This document shows positions 8,057 through 17,922 of a stretch of DNA of 60,789 nucleotides, piece by piece. Each line of letters begins with the position of its first letter. The stretch's first letter is position 1. The notes under the pieces were generated by a model. That model had not been told where the DNA came from. It saw only the letters and a list, made by a program, of their open reading frames with translations, and did no database searches. Both the position numbers and the translations under genes were made by a program. Origin of the DNA: Bacteroidales bacterium (GTDB lineage: Bacteria > Bacteroidota > Bacteroidia > Bacteroidales > JAADGE01); NCBI GenBank assembly GCA_021108035.1, contig JAIORQ010000102.1, positions 1 to 60,789 of the forward strand, given 5' to 3'.

Positions 8057-8536
8057 CTAAACTAACTTTTCATTATTCTTATGTCTGTTACTATCAAGGT
8101 TTGTTTTCTGGAAAACACAATCATCAATATTTTTTTCTGTCCAAACGTTATTTTGAAACTGTTTTAAAACTAATTGTTTATTGCTCCATATCTCAAGACA
8201 ATACATCTTGTTTTTTGAAGCCTGTTGCCTTTTCTTTTCAAAAATTGTATTTTCATTATTTAATTCTAAAACAAATTCTTTCGAATATTTTAAATATCTG
8301 ATAATGATTAAATTATTATCATTTTGGATTGATAGAATAAATATGATATTTATTTTATAATTAAATAAAATTGATATCAATGGAATTGGAAGACAGATTA
8401 AAAAGCCGGCTATGCTTTGATATATTATTAGCATTAAAACAGACAAACCAAGATAGATCAAAAATGCAAGTTTTAATTCAATCAGGAGTCTGGTAATAAA
8501 AGGTTTACTTTCTTTTTGTTTTGATATTACCAACAT
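8057..8536 (-). CDS. Small membrane protein of unknown function with a mazG-derived C-terminus
   Basis: This 159-residue protein has two adjacent hydrophobic segments (about residues 22-62: LAFLIYLGLSVLMLIIY and IAGFLICLPIPLISILF) and then a cytoplasmic mixed domain. This looks like a small PH-like or DUF membrane protein, but I recognise no family. Its last ~14 residues (LDSNRHKNNEKLV) are nearly identical to the end of the broken mazG gene just upstream (RDSERHKNNEKLV), and the DNA is repeated there too (8058-8103 against 8570-8615). The gene thus appears to have inserted at the 3' end of mazG and taken over a copy of its tail and stop. It probably belongs to the transcript of the dtd-phosphatase-mazG group. 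Confidence 0.55.
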   Translation of the reverse strand: MLVISKQKESKPFITRLLIELKLAFLIYLGLSVLMLIIYQSIAGFLICLPIPLISILFNYKINIIFILSIQNDNNLIIIRYLKYSKEFVLELNNENTIFEKKRQQASKNKMYCLEIWSNKQLVLKQFQNNVWTEKNIDDCVFQKTNLDSNRHKNNEKLV

Positions 8537-8563
8537 TTAATACTGTTTTTTAATTTAACTGCT

Positions 8564-8890
8564 TTATACTAACTTTTCATTATTCTTATGTCTCTCACTG
8601 TCACGATTTGTTTTTTTTTCCAAATTTTTTTTAAGCGACTCAGTAAGATCAACTCCGGTTTGTTTTGCCATACATATTAAGACGAATAAGATATCAGCCG
8701 GTTCTTCTGAAAGCTTCTTATCCATATCAGAATTTTTTTATTAGTGCTCTCCGAATTTTCGGGCAACAATACGAGCTAATTCCCCAACTTCTTCCGTTAA
8801 TATTGCCATGTTAGTTAATTCATTAAAATAACGAAAGCCGTGTTCTTTTATCCATTAATCAACAATATTTTGGGCTTGTTTAATGGTCAT
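8564..8890 (-). pseudogene. Decayed MazG-like nucleotide pyrophosphohydrolase
   Basis: Translation from the ATG at 8890 gives MTIKQAQNIVD, stop, WIKEHGFRYFNELTNMAILTE and EVGELARIVARKFGEH, then two stops, then EEPADILFVLICMAKQTG and VDLTESLKKNLEKKTNRD, all in one frame. This is the full length (~108 codons) of a MazG-like pyrophosphohydrolase, with the metal-binding EEVGE and the E-x-x-D of EEPAD preserved. It is broken by a TAA at codon 12 and a TAA TAA pair near codon 50. No frameshift is needed. It follows dtd and the acid phosphatase, where an intact mazG-like gene would be expected. An alternative reading of TAA is ruled out because other genes here use TAA as stop. Confidence 0.85.
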
Positions 8891-9084
8891 AAATTAAAAA
8901 ATTTATAAAAATATAATGTTGAGACCACTCCGAAAAGGTAAAAAGATGAAGATGCCACTAAAACACCAAATCACTAAAATCCACAAAGAGCTTGTTATCA
9001 GCATTTTATTTTTTGTGAGTTTTTGTGTTTTCGTGACTTTGTGGCAAAAAAAAGACTTTTCGGAGCGGACTCAATGTTGAAAAA

Positions 9085-9921
9085 TTATTTATCCAAAGCA
9101 TCAACCCTCATCTTTCTTTTATCCTCATCAGATATGCTGAAATCACCCTTATAAACTGCTTTTTCCCACTCGCCGTAAATCGGATTAGGAAAAACGATGA
9201 AATTTGTTCCGAACTTGTCTTTATTTTTGTCAACAACATTGAACCCGAAATCCTCTCCTCTGTTACCGAAGATTTCATCAAAGTCTCTTAAGTTATCGCC
9301 GAGAAGTAAAATAACATCATAGTTCTCAAGAATATTATTTCTTCTGTCAGTTTTATTTGATGTTTCAGTCTTCAAATACATATGTTCTTTATCTGCAAAA
9401 GGGAAGCCTTCATCTATCATGTTCTCAACAGTAGCATCAATTCTGTCGGCACTGCGGTTAGAAACATAGAAAATCTCTACACCTTTTTCTTTGGCATAAT
9501 TACAAAAGTCAAGTGCTCCGGGCAGGGCTTTAGCCCTTTTCTCATTAACCCATATCGCCCAAGATTCTTTGTTATATGATGTTCCTTTTTCAATTAATCC
9601 GGCATTGTATGGGCTGTTATCCAAAATTGTTTCATCAATATCAGTAATAATTGCTTTTGGTTTCTTTTTTTTAATTTTAAACCTGTTCTCTTTCATTTTT
9701 TCATCAAGCATCATTTTTGCAAACTTAAAATTTTGATAGTAAATTGCTTGCATTTCTGCTGATTTCTGAAACCATAAAGTTGCCATAACTAAATGCTCTG
9801 ATTTTAATGTTGTATCAACAGAATCTTTTATGATTGTTTCTTCAACATTTTCTTTTTTTTCTTCGCAACATGATGTCCAAAAGAAAAGTGCTGCAATACT
9901 TAATATTATTATTTTCTTCAT
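9085..9921 (-). CDS. Class C acid phosphatase lipoprotein (5'-nucleotidase, lipoprotein e(P4) family)
   Basis: The 278-residue precursor starts MKKIIILSIAALFFWTSC: a lipoprotein signal peptide with Cys18 as the likely lipidated residue, so the enzyme is anchored in an envelope membrane. The HAD-type acid phosphatase core has the nucleophile motif ITDIDETILDNS (DIDET, about residue 93) and the later LLLGDNLRDFDEIF acidic motif. Members dephosphorylate NMN and other nucleotides during uptake. I chose the ATG at 9921 because it gives a clean lipoprotein signal; the frame extends 17 codons further upstream into dtd. It lies 28 nt after dtd on the same strand, so the two are probably co-transcribed. 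Confidence 0.9.
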   Translation of the reverse strand: MKKIIILSIAALFFWTSCCEEKKENVEETIIKDSVDTTLKSEHLVMATLWFQKSAEMQAIYYQNFKFAKMMLDEKMKENRFKIKKKKPKAIITDIDETILDNSPYNAGLIEKGTSYNKESWAIWVNEKRAKALPGALDFCNYAKEKGVEIFYVSNRSADRIDATVENMIDEGFPFADKEHMYLKTETSNKTDRRNNILENYDVILLLGDNLRDFDEIFGNRGEDFGFNVVDKNKDKFGTNFIVFPNPIYGEWEKAVYKGDFSISDEDKRKMRVDALDK

Positions 9922-9949
9922 TGTTTTGTTTTTTACGTTTAACAAATTT

Positions 9950-10402
9950 TTATTCTTTATTTTTAGTATCAATAATTATTGTAACAGGCCCGTCATTTAT
10001 CAATGAAACCTGCATTTCTGCTCCAAACTCTCCGGTTTTAACATTTGTTTTTGCATCTTTTGATAATATACTGACAAATTTTTCATATAAAGGCACGGCA
10101 ATATCCGGTTTTGCAGCTTTAATATATGACGGTCTGTTACCTTTTTTGGTTTTTGCATGTAAAGTAAACTGACTAATAAGCAGAATTTCTCCTCCAATAT
10201 CAGTAACAGATAAGTTCATTACACCTTCATTGTCATCAAAAATTCGTAATGCTGCAATTTTTTTACTCATCCATAACAGATCTTCTTCTGTATCTTCATT
10301 TTCAAATCCGGCAAGTATTAATAATCCTTTACCTATATTTGATTTTACATTTCCTTTAATGTTTACAAAACTTCCGCTGACTCTTTGTATTACTACTCTC
10401 AT
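9950..10402 (-). CDS. dtd: D-aminoacyl-tRNA deacylase
   Basis: This 150-residue enzyme of normal length removes D-amino acids, and glycine mischarged on tRNA-Ala, from tRNA. It begins MRVVIQRVSGSFVNI and carries the two family signatures: SQFTLHAKTKKGNRPSY (the SQFTL region) and the C-terminal NDGPVTI that supplies the cross-subunit Gly-cisPro-type site. It is cytoplasmic and works as a dimer. It heads a minus-strand group with the acid phosphatase and the decayed mazG. Assignment is secure. Confidence 0.95.
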   Translation of the reverse strand: MRVVIQRVSGSFVNIKGNVKSNIGKGLLILAGFENEDTEEDLLWMSKKIAALRIFDDNEGVMNLSVTDIGGEILLISQFTLHAKTKKGNRPSYIKAAKPDIAVPLYEKFVSILSKDAKTNVKTGEFGAEMQVSLINDGPVTIIIDTKNKE

Positions 10403-10563
10403 GTGAAAATTAATTTAAAATGCTTTTTGCTTCAATCAATAAACAAAGCAATAAAAATTCTCTGTATTCTGAAAGTTTTTTAATATATTTGTTTTGCAAA
10501 TGAAAAGTATGTCAATATATTAAAAAAATTAACTTTACATTCTCACATTATTTGGAATAATGA

Positions 10564-10649
10564 AACATCCATGATTAATTTTAAACACACACGACCATGA
10601 TTATCCTGAAAAATTGCAGATAAAAAGATCTTCGTGTGTTGTGGATGTT
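10564..10649. repeat. Two-stem inverted repeat upstream of the nucleotidyltransferase gene
   Basis: AACATCCA (10564-10571) pairs with TGGATGTT (10642-10649). Inside it, the run ACACACGA (from about 10586) pairs with TTCGTGTGT (from about 10630). The whole could fold as an 86-nt hairpin. It is in the gap between divergent dtd and the small nucleotidyltransferase gene, where it may be a leader structure or another mobile palindrome. Confidence 0.5.
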
Positions 10650-10685
10650 ACATCTGACCTTTAAAAATAATTAAAAAATAAACAG

Positions 10686-10937
10686 ATGAAAAATATACCT
10701 GAAAAAACACAATATTTGCACAAAATCTGTAAAAAATACAATATTATTAAACTATATCTTTTTGGTTCTTTTGCAAAAAATACTTCTACAGAAGGTAGTG
10801 ATATTGATTTTTTAGTTACTTTTGGAGATGTTGATCTATATAATTATTTTGATAATTTTTTAAATGTAAAAAATGAATTAGAAAAATTATATGAAAGAAC
10901 GGTTGATTTAGTAGAAGAAAAGACAATTAAAAATTAA
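10686..10937 (+). CDS. MNT-type minimal nucleotidyltransferase, slightly short
   Basis: The 83 residues carry the nucleotidyltransferase core LYLFGSFAKNTSTEGSDIDF: the G-S motif followed by D-x-D (SDIDFLV) that binds metal and NTP. Such small proteins usually act as the antitoxin partner of a HEPN toxin by AMPylating it. No HEPN gene follows here; the next gene is asd on the other strand. The protein ends at VDLVEEKTIKN, where family members normally continue for 10-20 residues, so it may be a truncated relic or a solitary MNT gene. Confidence 0.7.
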   Translation: MKNIPEKTQYLHKICKKYNIIKLYLFGSFAKNTSTEGSDIDFLVTFGDVDLYNYFDNFLNVKNELEKLYERTVDLVEEKTIKN

Positions 10938-11002
10938 CAAGATTTTAAACGACAATTTTTCAAATATTCCTGTAGTATAAGCTTTTTCTGATTATTTGAA
11001 AA

Positions 11003-11986
11003 CTAAAAAAAACTTTCTGTAACATACTCAGCAATCTGAACAGCATTTGTAGCCGCTCCCTTTCTTAAATTATCTGATACAACCCAAATGTTAAGGCTCT
11101 TAGGATTAGAAAAGTCTCGCCTTATTCTTCCTACAAATACATCATCTTTTCCTTCTGCAGAAATCGGCATCGGATATACATTATTTTCAATATCATCTTG
11201 AACGCTTATACCTATTGCTTTGTCAAGGATATTTCTAATGTCTGATATCTCAAAATCATTTTCAAACTCAATGTTTACTGCCTCTGAATGAGCCCCTTCT
11301 ACCGGTACTCTTACAGCTGTAACCGTAACCTTAATTTCAGGATCAAGAATTTTATGAGTTTCGTTTACGATTTTCAGCTCTTCTTTTGTATATCCGTTAT
11401 CAGAAAAATCATCACAATGGGGCAAACAGTTCCTGTAAATTTGATAAGGATATGCTTTTTCTCCCTCTGTTCCTTTTTCTTCATCGTGAAGTTGGTTTAA
11501 AGCTTTAACTCCGGTACCGGTAACCGACTGATAGGTTGAAACCACGAGTCGTTTTATTTTATATCTTTTATGTAAAGGAGCAACAGCCAATAACAACTGT
11601 ATAGTAGAACAATTAGGATTTGCAATAATTTTATCTTCATGATTTAATAATGAAGCATTAATCTCCGGAACGATAAGTTTTTTATTATGATGCATTCGCC
11701 AAGCTGAAGAATTATCAATAACATAAGTTCCGCCATCTGCAAACAAAGGAGCATACTTTAATGATGTACTGCTGCCGGCGGAAAACAATGCTATATCCGA
11801 TTTTTTGATGATTGCATCAGAAATACCGATTACTTTATAAGATTTATTATTAAAAATGATCTTTTTTCCTACAGATCTTTCAGAAGCACAAAGAATTAAT
11901 TCTGATACCGGAAATTTTCTTTCTTCCAATACTTTCAACATTATTGAGCCTACCAATCCCGTTGCACCAACTACAGCTACTTTCAT
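11003..11986 (-). CDS. asd: Aspartate-semialdehyde dehydrogenase
   Basis: The 327-residue cytoplasmic enzyme reduces aspartyl phosphate to aspartate semialdehyde with NADPH, the branch point to lysine/diaminopimelate, threonine and methionine. It starts with the Rossmann motif VAVVGATGLVGS (residues 3-14) and has the catalytic Cys126 in NPNCSTIQ. A VPVEGAHSEAV segment later supplies the active-site His. Its length fits the family. It is monocistronic here, facing away from the large lamin-tail gene. Assignment is secure. Confidence 0.95.
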   Translation of the reverse strand: MKVAVVGATGLVGSIMLKVLEERKFPVSELILCASERSVGKKIIFNNKSYKVIGISDAIIKKSDIALFSAGSSTSLKYAPLFADGGTYVIDNSSAWRMHHNKKLIVPEINASLLNHEDKIIANPNCSTIQLLLAVAPLHKRYKIKRLVVSTYQSVTGTGVKALNQLHDEEKGTEGEKAYPYQIYRNCLPHCDDFSDNGYTKEELKIVNETHKILDPEIKVTVTAVRVPVEGAHSEAVNIEFENDFEISDIRNILDKAIGISVQDDIENNVYPMPISAEGKDDVFVGRIRRDFSNPKSLNIWVVSDNLRKGAATNAVQIAEYVTESFF

Positions 11987-12084
11987 TATTTTGATTTATA
12001 TTTATAAGAACAATATTTTTTATTGATTTTGCTTCAAATAATTATTTTCCGAATCAATTCACTTAATTCTTAATATCAAAGACC

Positions 12085-12114
12085 TTGTTTTTAAAAGAAT
12101 ATATGTTAATTTTG
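12085..12114 (+). promoter_or_regulatory. Bacteroidota-type promoter for the lamin-tail gene
   Basis: TTG at 12085-12087, a 19-nt spacer, then TAATTTTG at 12107-12114 match the phylum consensus TTG-N17..23-TAnnTTTG. The likely start of transcription is just downstream of 12114, about 45 nt before the ATG at 12163. Confidence 0.65.
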
Positions 12115-12162
12115 AAACGATAAGCAAAAATACATTTTCTAAAATAAAATATAACATCAGCA

Positions 12163-15100
12163 ATGAAAAAATTAATATTTCTTTCGTTAATTATTTTTCC
12201 TTTTTTTCTGAATGCTCAAGTTAATGACGATTTTACTGACGGCAATATAACAAGTTCTCCTGTATGGGAGGGTGATATTGCAAGCTTTCAAGTTTCAGAT
12301 CCTCCGACTTCCGGAGACGGAGCTATTAACAGCGATGCCGGAAACGATGCTTTTGTTTTGAGCAGTTTGCCTAATACAAATGATGCAATTATAACTACCG
12401 CAAGCAATATTGCATACGGAGAATGGATTTTCTCTGTTGCGGACGGCAGAAACTGGTCGATTTCGAATGTAAATGATTACAAAATAATTTTAATATCAGA
12501 CGACAATACTGTTGCAAACCTTACCGACGGGGCATTAAATTTCAACGGTTATTTTTTTAGATTTGACGGAGGCGAAGAAGACCAATTCATACTGTACAAA
12601 CAAACAGGAACAGATTCGGAAATTATTATTGATACCGATTTTCCTGCTTCTCTTGACGGACCGGTACCCTTAGGCAGAACAATAAAAATAACAAGGAGTA
12701 TAAGTGGTGATTGGACTGTTTTTATAGATGAAGGATTTGAAATAATACCAACAACACAATACGGAACAGCAAATGACAATACTCATACAAGTTGCTCTTA
12801 TTTTGGAATTGCTACTGATATTGCAAACCCCTCAGCAGCAAGGTTATTGTATTTTGATAATCTGCAAATTACACCTCTCCCAACCAACGACCAAACATCA
12901 CAAGTAAACACAGGAGCAGGCACAGAACCGACATCAATATCATCATTAATTGACACACAAGGCGAAGCAATATTTGTTTTTGACTTTAATTTTTCTGATC
13001 CGGCATCGGGTGATCTTTTACCGACTGTAATAGACCAACTACAAATAACGCAAGGAACACTTAACGAAATATCTGATTGGACAAATGCAATTGCCGGAGC
13101 AACAATAACAGGCCCTGATATTTCAACACCTTTACAAGGCATAATAAATGCACAAGAAATAATTTTCAATTCTGACGATTTTATTTCAATAGCAGACGGC
13201 GGTAATGAAACTTACGAATTAAATATTTGGTTGAATACAGATTTGTCAAACATAAGCGATAACGAAAATCTTGATTTCAAACTTGACTACATTAATATAG
13301 TTACCGATATATCAGGCTCAGGTTTTGGTTCCGGTGTTATAGAAAGCGGTGCAGAAAGCATAAATATTACAGCAACAAGTATTATTTTCAACAATACACC
13401 TAACCATGTATTAATAAACAGCGACTTTACAATCAGTGTAAATGCTGTTGATGAAAATAATAACACTGACAGCGATTTTACCGGAAATGTAACATTATCA
13501 TTACTAAGCGGCACAGGAACACTTAGCTCAACAACCGGATTGTCTCAAAATTTTGTATCCGGTGAATATACTTGGAACGATTTACAATATGATACAGAAG
13601 AAATTTTTACACTTTCGGCAAGTTCTTCAATCGGAACAGTAAACAGCACCGAAATTACTTGTGTAAGCAGTATAGTTTACCTTGATGACGATTTTGAAGA
13701 CGGCAACCTTACCAATTGGCAATCAGCAAATATTGAAAGGTGGCAAGCAAGCACAGATGATCCGATAAACGAGACTTATTCATTAAAACATATTTTCGAT
13801 AATCTTGACAGTGGTATTGATCAAATATCACACCCGCTAAGTTCAGTCGATTTTTCCGGAGAAACCAAAGCATGGCGATTTCAAGTAAGATACGAAAATT
13901 CGGCACCATCCGGCAATAATAATTGGTCGGTTTTTCTTATGGCTGATAATGATGATACTGAAATGTTGCCGGACGGAAATATAAACGGATACCTCATAGG
14001 TATTAACTTTTCTGAAACCGATGATATTGTTAAACTGTGTGAAATAACAAACGGTGCGGCAACACCTGTAATAAATACGGGATTCGATTGGAATAACACA
14101 AACTCATCGCAAGCAAAAGGTTTTGAAATATTAAGAACTTCGGCAGGCGACTGGGAAGTTAAAATTGATGAAGACGGAGGTTTTGACAACCTTACATCAT
14201 ACGGAACAACCAATAATTCAATATATACAAATGCAAACTATTTCGGAATTTATTATAAATACAGTTCATCATTAGACAGAAAACTTTGGATTGACGATGT
14301 ATATTTCGGCGTTGAAATCCCTGATATTGAGCCGCCACAAGTTGACACCGTAATAGTAAACACACCAAACACCTTACTGGTAATATTTAACGAAGATGTT
14401 TCACAAGCAACTGCCGAAATTATTACAAATTATTTCGTTAATAACTCAATAGGAAATCCGGTCTCAGCAAGTTTAGACGGTTCAGATCACAAAATCGTAA
14501 ACTTACAATTTTCCGATCAATTTATTGAAAATCAAGAAAACATTATTACAATCAGCAATATTGAAGACGAAAATGAAAATATACTTATAACTGTTGATAA
14601 AACATTTACATGGTTAAATATTGATGCTGTTTCTGCAAGTGCAACTTCCGATACTACAATATATGTTATATTTTCAAAAGAAATTGATGTAATTACAGCT
14701 CAAACTCTTACAAATTATACTGTTAATAATGCAATAGGAAATCCGGAAAATGCAACTGTTGACGGAAGTAATAACAAACTTGTTCATCTTGAATTTACAA
14801 ACAGTTTTGTTTTAGAACAAGATTATATTTTAAGCGTTTCAAATGTTCAAGATACGTACGGTAATATAATGGTAAACAAAGACCTAAATTTCACATATTA
14901 TGAAGTTAGTCCCTATGACATTATTATAAATGAAATCATGTGTGATGTAAACCCTGCTCCGGAAGCTCTTCCCGTTCATGAATATCTTGAATTATATAAC
15001 AATTCGGAATATGACATAAATTTTACAGGATGGACTTTACAAATCGGGGATAATACTGAAAGAGAACTTCCTTCTGTTATACTGCCTTCCGGAGAATATG

Positions 15101-17922
15101 CAATAATTTGTGAAGACGATGCCGAAACTGAATTTCAAGCTTTCGGTATTACTGTTCCGATTCTTTACCCGTCAGAATTAACTGTTTCTGGCAAACGATT
15201 GTTGTTAAAAAGTAATAACGGGGATATTGTTGAGGACCTTACATATTCAGACGAATGGTATGATGATGATGATAAAGACGGCGGAGGATGGTCAATTGAA
15301 CGTATTGACCCCTTGAATTTTTGCGGTGAAGATGAAAATTGGACGGTAACTATGGATTATACAGGAGGAACACCCGGAAGAATTAATTCGGTTTATGCAG
15401 TTAATCCTGATCTCTCATCTCCTGAAGTTACTGAATTGGAATATATTTCTTCTAAACATATCAAAGTGCATTTTTCTGAAAAAGTTAATACTGAAAGTGC
15501 AGAAATTGTCGGGAATTATACATTGAACAGTACTGTAAATCCAACAACTGCAATTATTAGTTCAGAAGACGGGTCGATAGTAAATCTTAATTTTGCCGAT
15601 AATTTTAATATTGGAAATAATACAATCCAAATTCAAAATATTGAAGATAACTGCAATAATGTTATGGATGATTTTTCCGGAAACTTTGAATATCAACTGA
15701 TTTATCCCGGTTCTGTTGAAGTAATGTCAGAAAACCAATTAAGAGTACACTTTTCAGAAAAAGTTGAAATTTTATCTGCACAATTACCGGAAAATTATTC
15801 TGTTGACGGAGCTATAGGCAATCCGGACATTGCGATTATCAGCAATTCAGACAGCAGTATAGTAAATTTACAATTTTCGGGTAGTTTTATTCTTGAACAA
15901 AGCTATACTTTAAGTATATCTAATGTAGAAGATATAAATGAGAATGTTATGAATTCTGCTGATATTGAATTTACATATTATATTCCGAAACCGTTTGATA
16001 TTGTCATAAATGAAATTATGTGTGATATTAATCCGGCTCCTACACCGCTTCCGGAAGAAAGATACATAGAATTATATAACACATCTTCTTTTGATTTGGA
16101 TCTTACAAATTGGACTTTTTTATCTGAAGGACAAACAGAAAGAATTTTTCCTTATATTACTTTGCACTATAATGACTTTTTGATTTTATGTGAGGAGGGC
16201 AAAGAAGATTTGTTTGCTCAATACGGAGATGTTTTACCGATATTAACTTCAAGTGATATCACAGTTTCAGGCAGGAACTTGAAATTGATGACCCCCGACA
16301 ATACAATTATAGAAGAATTAAACTATTCTGATGAATGGTATGATGATGATGAACACGATAACGGCGGATGGTCTTTGGAACGAATAGATCCTCTAAATTT
16401 TTGCGGAGAAAATGATAATTGGACAGTATGCACGGGAGATCACGGAACCCCCGGACAAACCAATTCCGTTAACGCATCAAATCAAGACAACACAGCTCCG
16501 GAATTAATTGATGTTCACATTGTTGCGTCAAATTATTTGCTTCTTGAGTTTGATGAAAATATCAGTTATTCAAGCGGAAGTGATACTTTGAATTTTACCG
16601 TAAATCCCGGCATAAATTACCCCAATGTTGCTTATGTCGATCCTGAAGAAAGAACTAAAGTTCATCTTTTATTTCAAAATTATTTTTCGGATGAACAAGA
16701 TTATATATTAATGGTTGAGGGAGTTAAAGATAATTGTGATAATGAAATTCAAACAACAGGTTTTGATTTTACATATCATTTAATTTATCCTGTTGAACTT
16801 TGGATAAAAGATGAAAAAAGATTAAAAATTAAATTTTCTGAAACGGTTGATCTCGGAACCGGAACAAGTATCTTAAACTATACTTGTAATAGAGATGTAG
16901 GAAATCCCGAATTTGCAATAAGAGAAACAGCAGACACAACAATAATTCATTTACAATTTGCCGAAGCATTTCCTGACGGTGAAGAAATAACTTTAAGTAT
17001 AAATAATATAGAAGATATTAACGGAAATGTTATGGATAATGCCGAAATGACTTTTACATATTATACACCAAAAGCAGGAGATATTGTGATAAATGAAGTC
17101 CTGTTTAATCCGTTCCCGTATGGTGTTGATTTTGTTGAAATATATAATCGAACACAATACGATATAGATCTTATTAATATTCAAATAGCTGCAAGAGATG
17201 ATGAAAATCTTGACAGCATCATATCAATTTCACCTCTTTCAGAAACGAACTTATATATCGCACCTGAAAGCTATATGGCATTTACTGAAAAAAAGGATAG
17301 TGTATTAAGAGATTATATGAGTGAAAATCAAGAAAATTTGTTGGAAATTGAGAGCCTTCCAACATTCCCTGATGAAACAGGTATAGTTTTGATAATGTAT
17401 AAAACAGATACAATTATTGATGAATTCAGCTATCATGAAGATATGCATTTTAAATTATTAGATGGTGAAGGAGTATCTTTGGAAAGGGTAAATTATGATA
17501 AAGAAACCCAAGAACCGTCTAATTGGCATTCTGCATCAGAAGTTGTTGGTTTTGCAACACCGGCTTACAAAAATTCACAGTTTGTTGAAGCAGGAGACCC
17601 AAGTAACGATCCGGTAAATGTCGAACCACATGTTTTTTCGCCGGATAATGACGGTTATGATGATTATGCCAATATTAATTATAAATTTCAAGACCCCGGA
17701 TATGTTGCAACAGTATATATTTTTGATGCAAAAGGCAGAATTGTAAAACAATTGGCAAATAATCTTTTATTACCTACAGAAGGAACATTAGTTTGGGACG
17801 GTTTATATGTTGATAACAGAATTGCTAATGCCGGAACATATCTGGTTTACTTTAAAGTATTTGATTTGAACGGAACAGTGAAGCTTTATAAAAAGACAGT
17901 TGTATTGGCAAAAAAAATATAA
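12163..17922 (+). CDS. Giant secreted lamin-tail-domain, Ig-like repeat protein
   Basis: This 1919-residue exported protein has a signal peptide (MKKLIFLSLIIFPFFLNAQ). Two N-terminal jelly-roll-like segments share the DDFTDGN / DDFEDGN start (from residues 21 and ~507). Many short Ig-like repeats of the SwmA type follow, with the recurring pattern VxFSExVD..TA....NYTVN..IGNP. Three lamin-tail domains start VINEIMCDVNPAP (about 918), VINEIMCDINPAP (about 1285) and VINEVLFNPFPYG (about 1640). The C-terminal domain VFSPDNDGYDDYA...GTYLVYF resembles FlgD-Ig/CHU_C-like export or anchoring domains. It is probably a cell-surface or biofilm protein; no catalytic domain is visible. Its stop overlaps the next gene by 1 nt. 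Confidence 0.85.
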   Translation: MKKLIFLSLIIFPFFLNAQVNDDFTDGNITSSPVWEGDIASFQVSDPPTSGDGAINSDAGNDAFVLSSLPNTNDAIITTASNIAYGEWIFSVADGRNWSISNVNDYKIILISDDNTVANLTDGALNFNGYFFRFDGGEEDQFILYKQTGTDSEIIIDTDFPASLDGPVPLGRTIKITRSISGDWTVFIDEGFEIIPTTQYGTANDNTHTSCSYFGIATDIANPSAARLLYFDNLQITPLPTNDQTSQVNTGAGTEPTSISSLIDTQGEAIFVFDFNFSDPASGDLLPTVIDQLQITQGTLNEISDWTNAIAGATITGPDISTPLQGIINAQEIIFNSDDFISIADGGNETYELNIWLNTDLSNISDNENLDFKLDYINIVTDISGSGFGSGVIESGAESINITATSIIFNNTPNHVLINSDFTISVNAVDENNNTDSDFTGNVTLSLLSGTGTLSSTTGLSQNFVSGEYTWNDLQYDTEEIFTLSASSSIGTVNSTEITCVSSIVYLDDDFEDGNLTNWQSANIERWQASTDDPINETYSLKHIFDNLDSGIDQISHPLSSVDFSGETKAWRFQVRYENSAPSGNNNWSVFLMADNDDTEMLPDGNINGYLIGINFSETDDIVKLCEITNGAATPVINTGFDWNNTNSSQAKGFEILRTSAGDWEVKIDEDGGFDNLTSYGTTNNSIYTNANYFGIYYKYSSSLDRKLWIDDVYFGVEIPDIEPPQVDTVIVNTPNTLLVIFNEDVSQATAEIITNYFVNNSIGNPVSASLDGSDHKIVNLQFSDQFIENQENIITISNIEDENENILITVDKTFTWLNIDAVSASATSDTTIYVIFSKEIDVITAQTLTNYTVNNAIGNPENATVDGSNNKLVHLEFTNSFVLEQDYILSVSNVQDTYGNIMVNKDLNFTYYEVSPYDIIINEIMCDVNPAPEALPVHEYLELYNNSEYDINFTGWTLQIGDNTERELPSVILPSGEYAIICEDDAETEFQAFGITVPILYPSELTVSGKRLLLKSNNGDIVEDLTYSDEWYDDDDKDGGGWSIERIDPLNFCGEDENWTVTMDYTGGTPGRINSVYAVNPDLSSPEVTELEYISSKHIKVHFSEKVNTESAEIVGNYTLNSTVNPTTAIISSEDGSIVNLNFADNFNIGNNTIQIQNIEDNCNNVMDDFSGNFEYQLIYPGSVEVMSENQLRVHFSEKVEILSAQLPENYSVDGAIGNPDIAIISNSDSSIVNLQFSGSFILEQSYTLSISNVEDINENVMNSADIEFTYYIPKPFDIVINEIMCDINPAPTPLPEERYIELYNTSSFDLDLTNWTFLSEGQTERIFPYITLHYNDFLILCEEGKEDLFAQYGDVLPILTSSDITVSGRNLKLMTPDNTIIEELNYSDEWYDDDEHDNGGWSLERIDPLNFCGENDNWTVCTGDHGTPGQTNSVNASNQDNTAPELIDVHIVASNYLLLEFDENISYSSGSDTLNFTVNPGINYPNVAYVDPEERTKVHLLFQNYFSDEQDYILMVEGVKDNCDNEIQTTGFDFTYHLIYPVELWIKDEKRLKIKFSETVDLGTGTSILNYTCNRDVGNPEFAIRETADTTIIHLQFAEAFPDGEEITLSINNIEDINGNVMDNAEMTFTYYTPKAGDIVINEVLFNPFPYGVDFVEIYNRTQYDIDLINIQIAARDDENLDSIISISPLSETNLYIAPESYMAFTEKKDSVLRDYMSENQENLLEIESLPTFPDETGIVLIMYKTDTIIDEFSYHEDMHFKLLDGEGVSLERVNYDKETQEPSNWHSASEVVGFATPAYKNSQFVEAGDPSNDPVNVEPHVFSPDNDGYDDYANINYKFQDPGYVATVYIFDAKGRIVKQLANNLLLPTEGTLVWDGLYVDNRIANAGTYLVYFKVFDLNGTVKLYKKTVVLAKKI

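Noticed and set aside
8564-8890. TAA read as a sense codon in the mazG-like gene
   Set aside because: Many intact genes in the window end in TAA, so recoding would extend them; decay is simpler.
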